From: Alphaproteobacteria bacterium
GTDB lineage: Bacteria; Pseudomonadota; Alphaproteobacteria; Sneathiellales; Sneathiellaceae
Length of the DNA stretch: 19,657 nt
Assembly: GCA_006226265.1 (NCBI GenBank)
Contig: SBHH01000072.1
Coordinates: 1 to 19,657, forward strand
Reading direction: 5' to 3'
Shown here in pieces: positions 1-7,726 of this stretch (within the stretch, counting starts at the first letter, position 1; every line of letters starts with the position of its first letter). The notes under the pieces were generated by a model, which saw only the letters and a program-made list of their open reading frames with translations, made no database searches and was not told the origin of the DNA. Both the position numbers and the translations under genes were made by a program.

Positions 1-1
1 T

Positions 2-184
2 GTCGAACCGATGCAGAAGGCCGTGATGGAAGAGCTGCAGAAAAAGATGCTGGAAAACATCAATAATCTCGATCCGGAAAATATGATGAAGACCTGGCTA
101 CCCGCCGGGATGCAGGGACTGGAGCAGATGCAGAAGATGTTCTGGTCGCAGTTCGGCAAGTCCGGCAGCAATGACGAGAAATAG
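2..184 (+). CDS. DUF6489 family protein (C-terminal end, 5' truncated by window)
   Basis: Only the last 60 residues and a TAG stop are inside the window. The peptide is Met- and Gln-rich and helical in character (VEPMQKAVMEELQKKM, then TWLPAGMQGLEQMQKMFWSQ near the end). The block 'TWLPAG-QGLEQMQKMFWSQ' matches my recollection of DUF6489, a short alphaproteobacterial family of unknown function often found directly before mnmE. The next gene starts 23 bases downstream on the same strand, so the two are probably co-transcribed. No function is assigned. The family name is from memory and could be confirmed by a profile search; the reading frame and stop are certain. Confidence 0.7.
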   Translation, partial: VEPMQKAVMEELQKKMLENINNLDPENMMKTWLPAGMQGLEQMQKMFWSQFGKSGSNDEK

Positions 185-207
185 GACCGGACAGCGGATT
201 TGATCAG

Positions 208-1542
208 GTGAGTTTTGAGGAAACAATTTTCGCGCTGGCGAGCGGGCGTGGCCGGGCAGGGGTGGCCGTGGTGCGCCTTTCAGGTCCGGGCGCCATGGCG
301 TCCCTCGCCGCACTCACGGGCCGGGAATTACCGGAGCCCCGCCGCGCGACCCTTCGAAACCTTTATGGAAAATCCGAGAATTCCCTTATAGATCAATCGC
401 TTGTGCTTGCTTTTCCGGGGCCGGACAGCTTTACCGGGGAGGACGTGGTGGAGCTGCATCTTCATGGCGGGCCGGCCATCCTGAATGCCCTTTTCGCCGA
501 ACTCTCGGTGATGGAAGGCCTTCGCATGGCGGAGCCCGGGGAGTTCGCCCGCCGCGCGTTCGAGCATGGCAAGATGGATCTGACCGCCGCCGAAGGGCTC
601 GGCGATCTCGTGAATGCAGAGACAGAGGCCCAGGCCCGTCAGGCCCTCCGTCAGATGGAGGGGGAACTCGGGCGGCTCTATGACGGATGGCGGGGGGAGC
701 TCACAACCGCCCTCGCGCATCTGGAGGCCGATATCGATTTCCCCGATGAGGATCTGCCGGACGGGGTTGCCGCGGCGATTGCGCCCAAAATGGCGGCGCT
801 CGCCGCCGAGATTGCGGCCCATCTCGCAGACGGGCATCGGGGGGAGAAAATCCGCGACGGTCTCGATGTCGTGATCCTGGGCGCGCCCAATGTCGGGAAA
901 TCGAGCCTCCTGAATGCGCTGGCCCGGCGCGATGCGGCCATTGTCTCCGATCAGGCGGGCACCACCCGCGATATTGTCGAGGTGCCGATGGATATCGCCG
1001 GATTTTCCGTCACCCTCGCCGATACGGCAGGGCTCCGTGTCTCCGGCGATGCGATCGAGCAGGAAGGCGTGCGCCGCGCCCGTGCCCGGGCGGAAAAAGC
1101 CGATCTTCGGGTATTGATGACGACGACGGATGATCCGGCCCTGCCCGAAGAATTTGCCGGGCTTTATCGCGACGGGGATTTTCATCTCGTGAACAAAGCC
1201 GATCTTCTGGCCGAAGGATCGATGCCAGTGGCAGGCCCGATAACGCCGCTTCTTATTTCCGTGAAGACGGGGGCGGGGATTGAGGCGTTTCTTTCCCGGC
1301 TGGAGCAGGATGTGACGGCGCGGCTCGATCTTTCCGGCGCGCCCGCCCTCACAAGGCTCCGGCACCGGACGGCCTTAGAAGAATGCTATGCGGCGCTCCT
1401 CCGGTTTGAAACCGCACCGGATCCGGAACTCGCGGCGGAGGATATCCGTCTCGCCGTCCGCGCCCTTGGGCGAATCACGGGCCGCGTGGATGTCGAGGAT
1501 ATCCTCGATATCGTCTTCGGCGATTTCTGTATCGGGAAGTGA
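208..1542 (+). CDS. mnmE: tRNA uridine-5-carboxymethylaminomethyl(34) synthesis GTPase MnmE
   Basis: MnmE, with MnmG, installs the carboxymethylaminomethyl group at C5 of wobble uridine 34 in several tRNAs, using tetrahydrofolate and GTP. The 444-residue product has the expected architecture: an N-terminal folate-binding domain (about 1-118), a helical domain, an inserted Ras-like G domain and a helical C-terminus. Visible G-domain motifs are P-loop GAPNVGKS (225-232), switch TTRDI (252-256), DTAG (272-275) and NKAD (329-332). The chain ends in CIGK (441-444), the family's terminal motif carrying the essential cysteine. The chosen start is GTG at 208, because the family N-terminus 'ETIFALASG' follows directly. 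Length is normal. It lies downstream of a DUF6489-type gene and upstream of two parS sites and mnmG. Confidence 0.97.
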   Translation: MSFEETIFALASGRGRAGVAVVRLSGPGAMASLAALTGRELPEPRRATLRNLYGKSENSLIDQSLVLAFPGPDSFTGEDVVELHLHGGPAILNALFAELSVMEGLRMAEPGEFARRAFEHGKMDLTAAEGLGDLVNAETEAQARQALRQMEGELGRLYDGWRGELTTALAHLEADIDFPDEDLPDGVAAAIAPKMAALAAEIAAHLADGHRGEKIRDGLDVVILGAPNVGKSSLLNALARRDAAIVSDQAGTTRDIVEVPMDIAGFSVTLADTAGLRVSGDAIEQEGVRRARARAEKADLRVLMTTTDDPALPEEFAGLYRDGDFHLVNKADLLAEGSMPVAGPITPLLISVKTGAGIEAFLSRLEQDVTARLDLSGAPALTRLRHRTALEECYAALLRFETAPDPELAAEDIRLAVRALGRITGRVDVEDILDIVFGDFCIGK

Positions 1543-1575
1543 TTTCGGCGGATTTTGGCGATTTTTCATCGCCGA

Positions 1576-1591
1576 TGTTTCACGTGAAACA
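1576..1591. promoter_or_regulatory. parS: parS centromere site 1
   Basis: This is a perfect 16-bp palindrome, TGTTTCACGTGAAACA, identical to the consensus chromosomal parS recognised by ParB. The palindrome extends one base each side. It lies in the mnmE-mnmG gap, 2.65 kb upstream of parA. ParB is expected to bind here and spread as a CTP-dependent sliding clamp. Confidence 0.96.
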
Positions 1592-1639
1592 TTTTTGGAA
1601 CCGCAAAAATTGATTTCTGGTCCATCGCTGCGGCAATGA

Positions 1640-1655
1640 TGTTTCACGTGAAACA
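1640..1655. promoter_or_regulatory. parS: parS centromere site 2
   Basis: This is a second perfect TGTTTCACGTGAAACA in the same gap, starting 64 bases after site 1. A 16-base exact match this close to another and to parAB cannot plausibly be chance. It sits about 85 bases upstream of the mnmG start, so bound ParB could also affect mnmG transcription; that effect is inference. Confidence 0.96.
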
Positions 1656-1682
1656 ATTTCCGGCGTGTCATCGCAACTCCGC

Positions 1683-1711
1683 TTGTAAAAGACCGGGGCA
1701 GGCGATATGTA
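1683..1711 (+). promoter_or_regulatory. Possible mnmG promoter
   Basis: TTGTAA (1683-1688) and TATGTA (1706-1711) are separated by exactly 17 bases. They match the sigma-70 boxes at 4/6 and 3/6 positions and sit 28 bases before the mnmG start. The match is weak and alphaproteobacterial promoters are loose, so this is only a candidate. Confidence 0.3.
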
Positions 1712-1738
1712 GGGGCCTCATGAACGGGATTTGAGACG

Positions 1739-3604
1739 ATGAAGACGCAATATGATGTGATTGTCATTGGGGGAGGGCATGCCGGCTGCGAAGCGGCGGC
1801 GGCTTCCGCGCGTCTTGGGGCTTCCACGCTTCTCATCACCCACAAAATCGAAACCATTGGCGAAATGTCCTGCAATCCGGCCATCGGCGGATTGGGGAAG
1901 GGCCATCTGGTGCGGGAGATTGATGCGCTCGACGGCGTGATGGGCCGGGTCGCCGATGCAGCCGGGATCCAGTTCCGCCTTCTCAATCGCCGGAAAGGAC
2001 CGGCCGTTCGGGGTCCGCGCGCGCAATCAGACCGGAAACTCTATAAAGCCGCCATGCAGGCCGCGCTCCGGGATCAGGCCAATCTCGAGTTCAAAGCTGC
2101 GGCGGTGGAAGATCTGATCGTCCGGGACGGCGCGGTTGCGGGCGTGATCACGGCGGAAGGGATGGAAATCACCGCCGGAAAAGTCATTCTCACGACCGGG
2201 ACCTTCCTCCGTGGCCTTATCCATATGGGGGAGAAGAAAATCCCGGCGGGTCGGATCGGCGATGCGCCCTCCAATGGGTTGTCCGTCACCCTGGAGCGTG
2301 CCGGGTTCGAGCTTGGCCGGTTGAAGACGGGGACCCCTGCACGGCTCAAGGGCGGGACGATCAACTGGAAGATACTGGAAGAACAGCCGGGGGATGAGAC
2401 GCCCGTACCCTTCTCTTTCCTCACGGAAACAATCACAACCCCGCAGATTTGCTGTCATATCACGGCGACAACGGAAGAAACGCACCGGATTATCCGCGAC
2501 AATCTCCACCGCGCGCCCATGTATTCCGGGCAGATCGAGGGAACGGGGCCGCGCTATTGCCCCTCTATCGAGGACAAGGTCGTCCGCTTCGCCGATAAAT
2601 CGAGCCATCAGATCTTTCTGGAGCCGGAAGGCCTCGACGATGACACGATTTATCCGAACGGGATGTCCACGTCATTGCCGGAAGATGTGCAGATGGCCTT
2701 TCTCCGTTCCATTCCGGGGCTGGAAAAGGTTGAATGGGTCCGGCCGGGCTACGCTATCGAATATGACTTCGTCGATCCCCGCGAATTGAAACCCACGCTG
2801 GAGACCCGCCGTCTCAAAAATCTCTATCTTGCGGGCCAGATCAACGGCACGACCGGATATGAGGAAGCGGCGGCGCAAGGGCTGATGGCCGGACTTAACG
2901 CCGCTCGGGCTGCAGGCGGGGAGGGGGCCGTCATTCTCGACCGCGCCGACGGCTATATCGGCGTGATGATCGATGATCTGGTGACCCGGGGCACGAAAGA
3001 GCCTTATCGCATGTTCACTTCCCGCGCGGAATATCGTCTGACCCTTCGTGCCGATAACGCGGATCAGCGGCTCACCCCGCTCGGGATGGAAATTGGCTGT
3101 GTCGGATCGGCGCGCGCGAGTGAGTTTACCGGGAAAATGACGGCGCTTTCGGCCGCGCGCGAAAAATTCGATGCCTTGAGCCTGACGCCCAACGAGGCGA
3201 AAGCAAAAGGTCTTCATGTCAATCAGGACGGTGTGCGCCGCTCTGCCGCGACCCTGCTCGCCTATCCCAATATCGAAATCGGCGATCTTGCGGCGATCTG
3301 GCCCGAAATCAACGAATTCCCGCCCGCGATCCTCGAACAGCTCGCGATCGATGCGCAATATAGCGGCTATCTCGACCGGCAGCAGTCCGATATTCGTGAT
3401 TTCCGGAAAGACGAGGCTCTCGAAATCCCCGAGGCGCTTGATTTCGCGAAAGTCGGTGGCCTGTCCATTGAGGTGCGTCAGAAGCTTGCGGAAGTCCGGC
3501 CCGCCACTCTTGGCCAGGCTGCGCGAATTTCCGGCGTGACCCCGGCGGCGCTCACGGCGCTTCTCTCCTATGTTAAACGCGGCGAGCATCGGAAACGTGC
3601 CTGA
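1739..3604 (+). CDS. mnmG: tRNA uridine-5-carboxymethylaminomethyl(34) synthesis enzyme MnmG (GidA)
   Basis: MnmG is the FAD-dependent partner of MnmE in cmnm5U34 tRNA modification. The 621-residue product, of normal family length, opens with the Rossmann dinucleotide-binding motif GGGHAGCEA (from residue 11). It continues with the conserved segments [19 protein letters not shown] and [17 protein letters not shown]. Later come [15 protein letters not shown] and, near the middle, [20 protein letters not shown], both signatures of the GidA family. The C-terminal helical region that contacts MnmE is present. ATG 1739 is chosen because FAD-binding begins at once ([13 protein letters not shown]). 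The stop overlaps an unused upstream Met of rsmG by frame only, and rsmG begins 13 bases later, which suggests co-transcription. Confidence 0.98.
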   Translation: MKTQYDVIVIGGGHAGCEAAAASARLGASTLLITHKIETIGEMSCNPAIGGLGKGHLVREIDALDGVMGRVADAAGIQFRLLNRRKGPAVRGPRAQSDRKLYKAAMQAALRDQANLEFKAAAVEDLIVRDGAVAGVITAEGMEITAGKVILTTGTFLRGLIHMGEKKIPAGRIGDAPSNGLSVTLERAGFELGRLKTGTPARLKGGTINWKILEEQPGDETPVPFSFLTETITTPQICCHITATTEETHRIIRDNLHRAPMYSGQIEGTGPRYCPSIEDKVVRFADKSSHQIFLEPEGLDDDTIYPNGMSTSLPEDVQMAFLRSIPGLEKVEWVRPGYAIEYDFVDPRELKPTLETRRLKNLYLAGQINGTTGYEEAAAQGLMAGLNAARAAGGEGAVILDRADGYIGVMIDDLVTRGTKEPYRMFTSRAEYRLTLRADNADQRLTPLGMEIGCVGSARASEFTGKMTALSAAREKFDALSLTPNEAKAKGLHVNQDGVRRSAATLLAYPNIEIGDLAAIWPEINEFPPAILEQLAIDAQYSGYLDRQQSDIRDFRKDEALEIPEALDFAKVGGLSIEVRQKLAEVRPATLGQAARISGVTPAALTALLSYVKRGEHRKRA

Positions 3605-3617
3605 CGCGGGTCCCTTC

Positions 3618-4226
3618 ATGACGGCCGAAAACTTTCAGGCGGCGACAAATGTTTCACGTGAAACATTGGTGCGGCTGGAGGCTTATGCTGCTTTGCTGGT
3701 CAAATGGCAGAAAGCCATCAATCTTGTCGGAAAATCGACCCTGCCCGATCTCTGGCGGCGGCATATGCTGGACAGCTATCAGCTTCTGGACGTGACCACG
3801 AAAAAGAGTGGTCTTTGGCTCGATCTCGGGAGCGGGGCAGGGTTCCCGGCCCTCGTCCTCGCCATCGCAGGGACTTATGAGGTTCATGCGGTGGAAAGTG
3901 ATCAGCGCAAATGCCTTTTCATGCAGAATGTTTCACGTGAAACATCCGCCGGTCTTGAAATTCATCGCGAGCGGATCGAGGAAATGCCACCCCTTTCCGC
4001 CGATATCATCTCCGCCCGCGCCCTCGCCCCGCTCGACAAACTGTTCGAGCTTGCCGCCCCCTTTGCCACGGAAGACACAGAATTTCTCTTTTTAAAGGGT
4101 CAGGATGTGGATGAGGAATTGACCAATTCCTCTAAATATTGGAAGATGGAGGCGGAAAAACTCCCGAGTGTCACCCGTGACGACGGCTGTATTTTGAGGA
4201 TTAGCAGATTACGCCGTAAATCATAG
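3618..4226 (+). CDS. rsmG: 16S rRNA (guanine(527)-N7)-methyltransferase RsmG (GidB)
   Basis: RsmG uses S-adenosylmethionine to methylate N7 of G527 in 16S rRNA. The class I methyltransferase SAM loop is GSGAGFP (71-77) within LWLDLGSGAGFPALVLA, preceded by the family segment INLVGKSTLPDLWRRHMLDS. I place the start at ATG 3618 (202 residues). An in-frame ATG at 3570 would extend the protein 16 residues into mnmG with no family-like sequence. Oddity: two perfect parS sites lie inside the gene, and both are read in the same frame as NVSRET (residues 11-16 and 104-109). The first is, as I recall, common in alphaproteobacterial RsmG; the second directly follows the SAM-binding fold. The gene ends 18 bases before parA. 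Confidence 0.96.
   Translation: MTAENFQAATNVSRETLVRLEAYAALLVKWQKAINLVGKSTLPDLWRRHMLDSYQLLDVTTKKSGLWLDLGSGAGFPALVLAIAGTYEVHAVESDQRKCLFMQNVSRETSAGLEIHRERIEEMPPLSADIISARALAPLDKLFELAAPFATEDTEFLFLKGQDVDEELTNSSKYWKMEAEKLPSVTRDDGCILRISRLRRKS
3650..3665. promoter_or_regulatory. parS: parS centromere site 3 (inside rsmG)
   Basis: Perfect TGTTTCACGTGAAACA; the palindrome extends to 20 bases (3648-3667, AATGTTTCACGTGAAACATT). It is inside rsmG codons 11-17 and is read NVSRET. It lies about 580 bases upstream of parA. Confidence 0.96.
3929..3944. promoter_or_regulatory. parS: parS centromere site 4 (inside rsmG)
   Basis: Perfect TGTTTCACGTGAAACA, 18 bases when extended (3928-3945). It is inside rsmG codons 104-109, read in the same frame as site 3 and giving the same hexapeptide NVSRET. 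It is 300 bases upstream of parA, the closest of the four sites. Confidence 0.96.
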
Positions 4227-4244
4227 TATAGAGAGGCCGGAATC

Positions 4245-5060
4245 ATGGAAAGCAACATCACCCCTCCTGGTCATTCCGCAACGGCGCGCATCCTCGCCAT
4301 CGCGAATCAGAAGGGCGGGGTCGGCAAGACAACGACGGCCATCAATCTTGCAACGGCGCTCGCGGCCATCGGGCAGAAGGTCCTGATCGTCGATATCGAC
4401 CCGCAAGGGAACGCGAGCACCGGCCTCGGCGTTGGCCGGGAAGAACGTGAACGCAATGTCTACGGTGTTCTGATGGGAGAAACCCCAATAAAATCAGCTA
4501 TTTATGAAAGCACGATCCCCCAGTTGCATATTGTGCCCTCCACCCCGGATCTGAGCGGGGCGGAGCTCGAGCTGATTGATCTCGACCGGCGCAGCCATCG
4601 TCTTTATGACGCCGTCTCGGAAATCCGCGATGAATACGACTATATCCTGATGGATTGCCCGCCGTCGCTCAACCTGCTGACCCTGAATGCCATGGTTGCC
4701 GTCCATGCGGTGATCGTCCCGCTGCAATGCGAGTTCTTCGCCCTTGAAGGACTCAGCATGCTGATGAAAACGATCGAGCGGGTCCGCCTCACTCTCAATC
4801 CGGGCCTCGAAATCCAGGGCGTTGTCCTCACCATGTTCGACAAGCGGAACAATCTCTCGCTTCAGGTGGCGCAGGATGTCCGTGACTTTCTCGGGAAAAA
4901 GGTCTACCGGACGGTCATTCCCCGCAATGTCCGGATTTCGGAAGCGCCGAGCCATGGCAAGCCGGTCCTGATCTACGATCACCGCTGCGCCGGCAGCCAG
5001 GCCTATATCCGCCTTGCGAGCGAAGTAATCCGCCGGGAGCAGCATCTTAACGCGGCCTGA
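4245..5060 (+). CDS. parA: Chromosome-partitioning ATPase ParA (Soj family)
   Basis: ParA is a deviant-Walker ATPase that binds nucleoid DNA as an ATP dimer and moves ParB-parS complexes so that sister origins segregate. The 271-residue protein has a short N-terminal extension, then the Walker A' motif KGGVGKTT (23-30), the switch I region VDIDPQGNAS (49-58), and a Walker B aspartate in LMDCPPSLN (D137). The C-terminal family segment RNVRISEAPSHGKPV is present. A ribosome-binding site GAGAGG (4231-4236) lies 8 bases before ATG 4245, which supports this start. The gene is 18 bases after rsmG and 23 bases before parB, so it is probably in an operon with them. Length and motifs are those of a functional chromosomal ParA. 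Confidence 0.97.
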   Translation: MESNITPPGHSATARILAIANQKGGVGKTTTAINLATALAAIGQKVLIVDIDPQGNASTGLGVGREERERNVYGVLMGETPIKSAIYESTIPQLHIVPSTPDLSGAELELIDLDRRSHRLYDAVSEIRDEYDYILMDCPPSLNLLTLNAMVAVHAVIVPLQCEFFALEGLSMLMKTIERVRLTLNPGLEIQGVVLTMFDKRNNLSLQVAQDVRDFLGKKVYRTVIPRNVRISEAPSHGKPVLIYDHRCAGSQAYIRLASEVIRREQHLNAA

Positions 5061-5083
5061 CACACCCAATATGTGAAGTAACC

Positions 5084-6106
5084 ATGACAGACGAACTTGC
5101 AAAGAAGAAACTGGGCCGCGGGTTGTCCGCGCTCCTCGGCGACGATATGGCGAGCGACTATGCCGATCTTGACAAGGTGCGTTCGGCCAAGGAAGTGCCG
5201 GTGGAGATGATGCGGGCGAACCAGTATCAGCCGCGCCTCGACTGGGATCAGGAGGCGCTTGAAAATCTCGCCGCCTCGATCGCGGAAAAGGGCGTGCTGC
5301 AGCCCATTCTGGTCCGCCGCAAGCCAACGTCGGACAGCGAATACGAGATCATCGCGGGCGAACGCCGCTGGCGCGCCGCGCAAATCGCGCAGCTTCACCA
5401 GGTGCCGGTCATCATCAAGGAGCTGACCGACGCGGAAACGATGGAAATTGCGCTGATCGAGAATATTCAGCGCGAGGATTTGTCTGCGATTGAAGAGGCC
5501 GAGGCCTATAAACGCCTGATGGGCGAGTTCGACCATACCCAGGAATCCCTCTCGAAACATGTCGGCAAGAGCCGGACCCATGTCGCGAATATGATGCGGC
5601 TCCTGACTCTGCCCGCAAGTGTCCAGACCCTGGTGCGGGAGGGAAAACTCTCCGCCGGCGCCGCTCGTGCCCTCATCAATGTCGAGAATGCGGAGGAACT
5701 GGCCCGAAAAATCGTTGAGGAGGGATTGAGCGTCCGCGCCGCCGAGGAACTGACGAAGAAGGGCAAAAAGCCGAAGCGCAACCGCGAAGACGGGGAGGGG
5801 CGCCTCGGCGCCAAGGCCCGCCAGATCATGAAAAGCGCGGATGTCCGCGCGCTTGAGGAAGATCTGACCGCCGCCATCGGCATGGATGTGCTGATCGATC
5901 ATTACGACACCGGGGAGGGGACGATCACCATCACCTATGAGGATCTCGACCAGCTCGACGACGCCTGCCGCCGCCTGACCCGCGAACCGATGCACCAGAT
6001 CGCGCCCGCCGAAGACCCGATCGAGGAAGGCGACGACCTTGAGGATGAGGAGTACGGCTACGACGACGAAATCAAAAATGCCCTCGGCGACGCGCTGGAG
6101 GATTGA
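5084..6106 (+). CDS. parB: Chromosome-partitioning CTPase/DNA-binding protein ParB
   Basis: ParB binds parS, hydrolyses CTP and spreads along DNA to form the partition complex. In order: the ParA-stimulating N-terminal motif LGRGLSALLGD (10-20); the ParB/Srx CTPase domain with GERRWRA (92-98) and ENIQRED (126-132); a helix-turn-helix around HTQESLSKHVGKSRTHVANMMRLL (151-174); a Lys/Arg-rich linker (225-238); and a C-terminal dimerisation domain to about residue 303. After that comes an unusual tail of about 36 residues (305-340), of which I count 16 as Asp or Glu and only one as Lys. Most chromosomal ParBs end near the dimerisation domain, so this acidic tail looks like a lineage-specific extension. 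Four cognate parS sites lie upstream. Confidence 0.97.
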   Translation: MTDELAKKKLGRGLSALLGDDMASDYADLDKVRSAKEVPVEMMRANQYQPRLDWDQEALENLAASIAEKGVLQPILVRRKPTSDSEYEIIAGERRWRAAQIAQLHQVPVIIKELTDAETMEIALIENIQREDLSAIEEAEAYKRLMGEFDHTQESLSKHVGKSRTHVANMMRLLTLPASVQTLVREGKLSAGAARALINVENAEELARKIVEEGLSVRAAEELTKKGKKPKRNREDGEGRLGAKARQIMKSADVRALEEDLTAAIGMDVLIDHYDTGEGTITITYEDLDQLDDACRRLTREPMHQIAPAEDPIEEGDDLEDEEYGYDDEIKNALGDALED

Positions 6107-6193
6107 GGGCCGGTCGTTTGTTCTTTTGAAAAAGGGCGGAAAAGCCTCATTCGGAAGAAAAAGTCAGAGTCAGGCAATCAGGAATTACGTTAA

Positions 6194-6685
6194 ATGACAT
6201 CAGATGAAAATCGGATCGAAGGAGGTCATCCGCCTCTTTCGGGCTGGCAGCCCATGGTGTGCGAGATTCTGGTCGAGGATATCGCGGCTAGCCTCGCTTT
6301 CTGGCGCGATCTGGTCGGGTTTCATATTGCCTATGACCGAAAAGCCGAAAAATTTGCCTATCTTGAACGCCTGTTGCCGGACAGGCGCGGGGCTCAGGTC
6401 ATGCTGGCCGAACGGAACGGGCGCTGGGAAACCGGACCGATGGTGTCGCCGTTCGGGCGCGGTGTGATGTTTCAGATCTGCGTTGAGGATCTTGCGCCCA
6501 TTCTGGCGGCGCTCGATACCGCGGGCTGGCCGCTTCATAGCCCGCTTCGTGATATCTGGCGCGAAACCGGGGACCATGAAACAGGCCAGCGCGAAGTTTT
6601 TGTCCTCGATCCCGACGGATACCTCCTGATGCTTTATCAGGATTTGGGAGATAGGCCTCTCAAAACGGCTAGACAGCTCGTTTAA
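6194..6685 (+). CDS. VOC-fold bleomycin-resistance-like protein
   Basis: The 163-residue protein is a single-module vicinal-oxygen-chelate protein. Features are MVCEILVEDIAASLAFWRDLVGF (about 21-43), a central FAYLERLLPDRRGAQVMLAERNGRWETGP segment (split here only for description), FGRGVMFQICVEDL, and the C-terminal strand VFVLDPDGYLLMLYQ. The pattern RNGRWETGP plus FGRG plus DPDGYLL matches the bleomycin-binding-protein-like subgroup from memory. Such proteins sequester glycopeptide drugs, but many relatives have other or unknown ligands, so drug resistance is not claimed. It follows parB by 87 bases and its stop overlaps the stop of the convergent lysR gene by 4 bases. I see no clear terminator between parB and this gene. 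Confidence 0.8.
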   Translation: MTSDENRIEGGHPPLSGWQPMVCEILVEDIAASLAFWRDLVGFHIAYDRKAEKFAYLERLLPDRRGAQVMLAERNGRWETGPMVSPFGRGVMFQICVEDLAPILAALDTAGWPLHSPLRDIWRETGDHETGQREVFVLDPDGYLLMLYQDLGDRPLKTARQLV

Positions 6686-7578
6686 TGCGGCAGGGGGCGG
6701 AAATGTTTGACGAGGAAGTCGATAAAGACGCGCACCTTGGGGGATAAGTTCCGTTTGTCTGAATAGACGGCGAAGATGTCGCTTGCCTCTTCCTCATACT
6801 CGGGGAGGAGGGCGACGAGACGGCCGTTCGCGATGTCGGGCTCCACGAGATAGGAGGAAAGCTGCGCGATGCCGAGGCCCGCGAGGGTCGCGTGATAGAC
6901 CGCGTCGGCGCTGTTCGCATCGAAATTGCCGCCCGCCTCGAAATGCCAGCGTTCTTCCCCCTTCCTGAAGTGCCAGTCGTTCCAGGGGGTGACGGTCGAA
7001 ATCCGAAGGCAGTTGTGATTTTTAAGATCCTCCGGCACCTCGGGCGCGCCATGGGCCCTGATATAGGCGGGTGCGGCGCAGAGGATGCGCCGGCTGCTGG
7101 AGAGCTTGCAGGCAACAACGGAGGTTTCGGTGATTTGCTCCGGAAAGCGGATGGCAAGATCGACATCGGAGCCCGCGAGGTCGATATGCCGGTCCGTGAG
7201 CTCCAGCGCCACCTTGATATCGGGATAGGCCTCGGTAAAGGCGGGCATAAGGGGGAGAAGCTGTGCTTTTCCGAAGGCAACGGTCGCCGCAACGCGCAAA
7301 TTCCCTTGTGGCCGCCCGCTCATGGAGAGGGCTAGTTCCTCGGCCTTAGTGACGCCCGCCGAGATTTCCGCGCAGCGCTCATAGAAGGATCGTCCCTCCA
7401 AAGTCGTGGAAATCTGCCGGGTCGAACGATTGAGCAAGCGCACGCCGAGCCGGTCTTCGAGCTGATTGATCTGCTTGCTGACCGCAGAAGGCGTGAGGCC
7501 GAGCGCGCGGGCCGCGGCCGAAAAGCTTCCGTGATCAACCACATGGGCGAACAGGATCATCTGACTGGCGATATCCAT
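6682..7578 (-). CDS. LysR-family transcriptional regulator
   Basis: This is a 298-residue LysR-type regulator of normal length. The N-terminal winged helix-turn-helix is clear: FSAAARALGLTPSAVSKQIN followed by LEDRLGVRLLNRSTRQIS (about 18-56). The remainder fits the periplasmic-binding-protein-like effector domain, including the segment GNLRVAATVAFGKAQLLPLM that opens it. The subgroup resembles the broad set of LysR proteins typified by 'DHGSFSAAARALGLTPSAVSKQI', whose targets vary; no effector can be inferred. It is divergent from the small gene at 7727, and the 148-base gap holds a GGTCA-N9-TGACC palindrome 26 bases from this start, a candidate autoregulatory site. Its stop overlaps that of the convergent VOC gene. 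Confidence 0.92.
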   Translation of the reverse strand: MDIASQMILFAHVVDHGSFSAAARALGLTPSAVSKQINQLEDRLGVRLLNRSTRQISTTLEGRSFYERCAEISAGVTKAEELALSMSGRPQGNLRVAATVAFGKAQLLPLMPAFTEAYPDIKVALELTDRHIDLAGSDVDLAIRFPEQITETSVVACKLSSSRRILCAAPAYIRAHGAPEVPEDLKNHNCLRISTVTPWNDWHFRKGEERWHFEAGGNFDANSADAVYHATLAGLGIAQLSSYLVEPDIANGRLVALLPEYEEEASDIFAVYSDKRNLSPKVRVFIDFLVKHFRPLPH

Positions 7579-7603
7579 CGCTTCCGCTCCATCTATTCCG
7601 TCA

Positions 7604-7622
7604 GGTCAAAGCTGCTATGACC
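7604..7622. promoter_or_regulatory. Inverted repeat, candidate LysR operator
   Basis: GGTCA-N9-TGACC is a perfect 5+5 palindrome of 19 bases, 26 bases upstream of the lysR start in the divergent intergenic region. LysR proteins usually bind dyads close to their own promoters. The spacing does not give the classical T-N11-A on the symmetric bases, so assignment is tentative. Confidence 0.35.
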
Positions 7623-7639
7623 AATCTGGCGGTTATAAA

Positions 7640-7677
7640 ATGCTGCATCGCAGTATACATATATTGCATCGCAGCAT
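7640..7677. promoter_or_regulatory. Two PhaR-like operators (CTGC-N3-GCAG type)
   Basis: Two near-identical palindromic elements lie 21 bases apart, about two helical turns, on the same face of DNA: ATGCTGCATCGCAGTAT (7640-7656) and ATATTGCATCGCAGCAT (7661-7677). The first contains CTGC-ATC-GCAG exactly; the second has one mismatch (TTGC-ATC-GCAG). CTGC-N3/4-GCAG is the binding motif I recall for PhaR, the PHB-sensing repressor that controls phasin and PHA synthesis genes in Paracoccus and relatives. The position, 50-87 bases before the start of the gene at 7727, suits a repressor site. Identification of the binding protein is inference. Confidence 0.5.
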
Positions 7678-7726
7678 AAATATGGCTGCAGCTTCTTTCT
7701 TTCGCAAGTGCAAAAAGGAAAATTCG

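Noticed and set aside
328..1365. A 345-codon open frame on the minus strand inside mnmE
   Set aside because: It is a shadow of mnmE; the product has an implausible Arg/His-rich composition and no family pattern.
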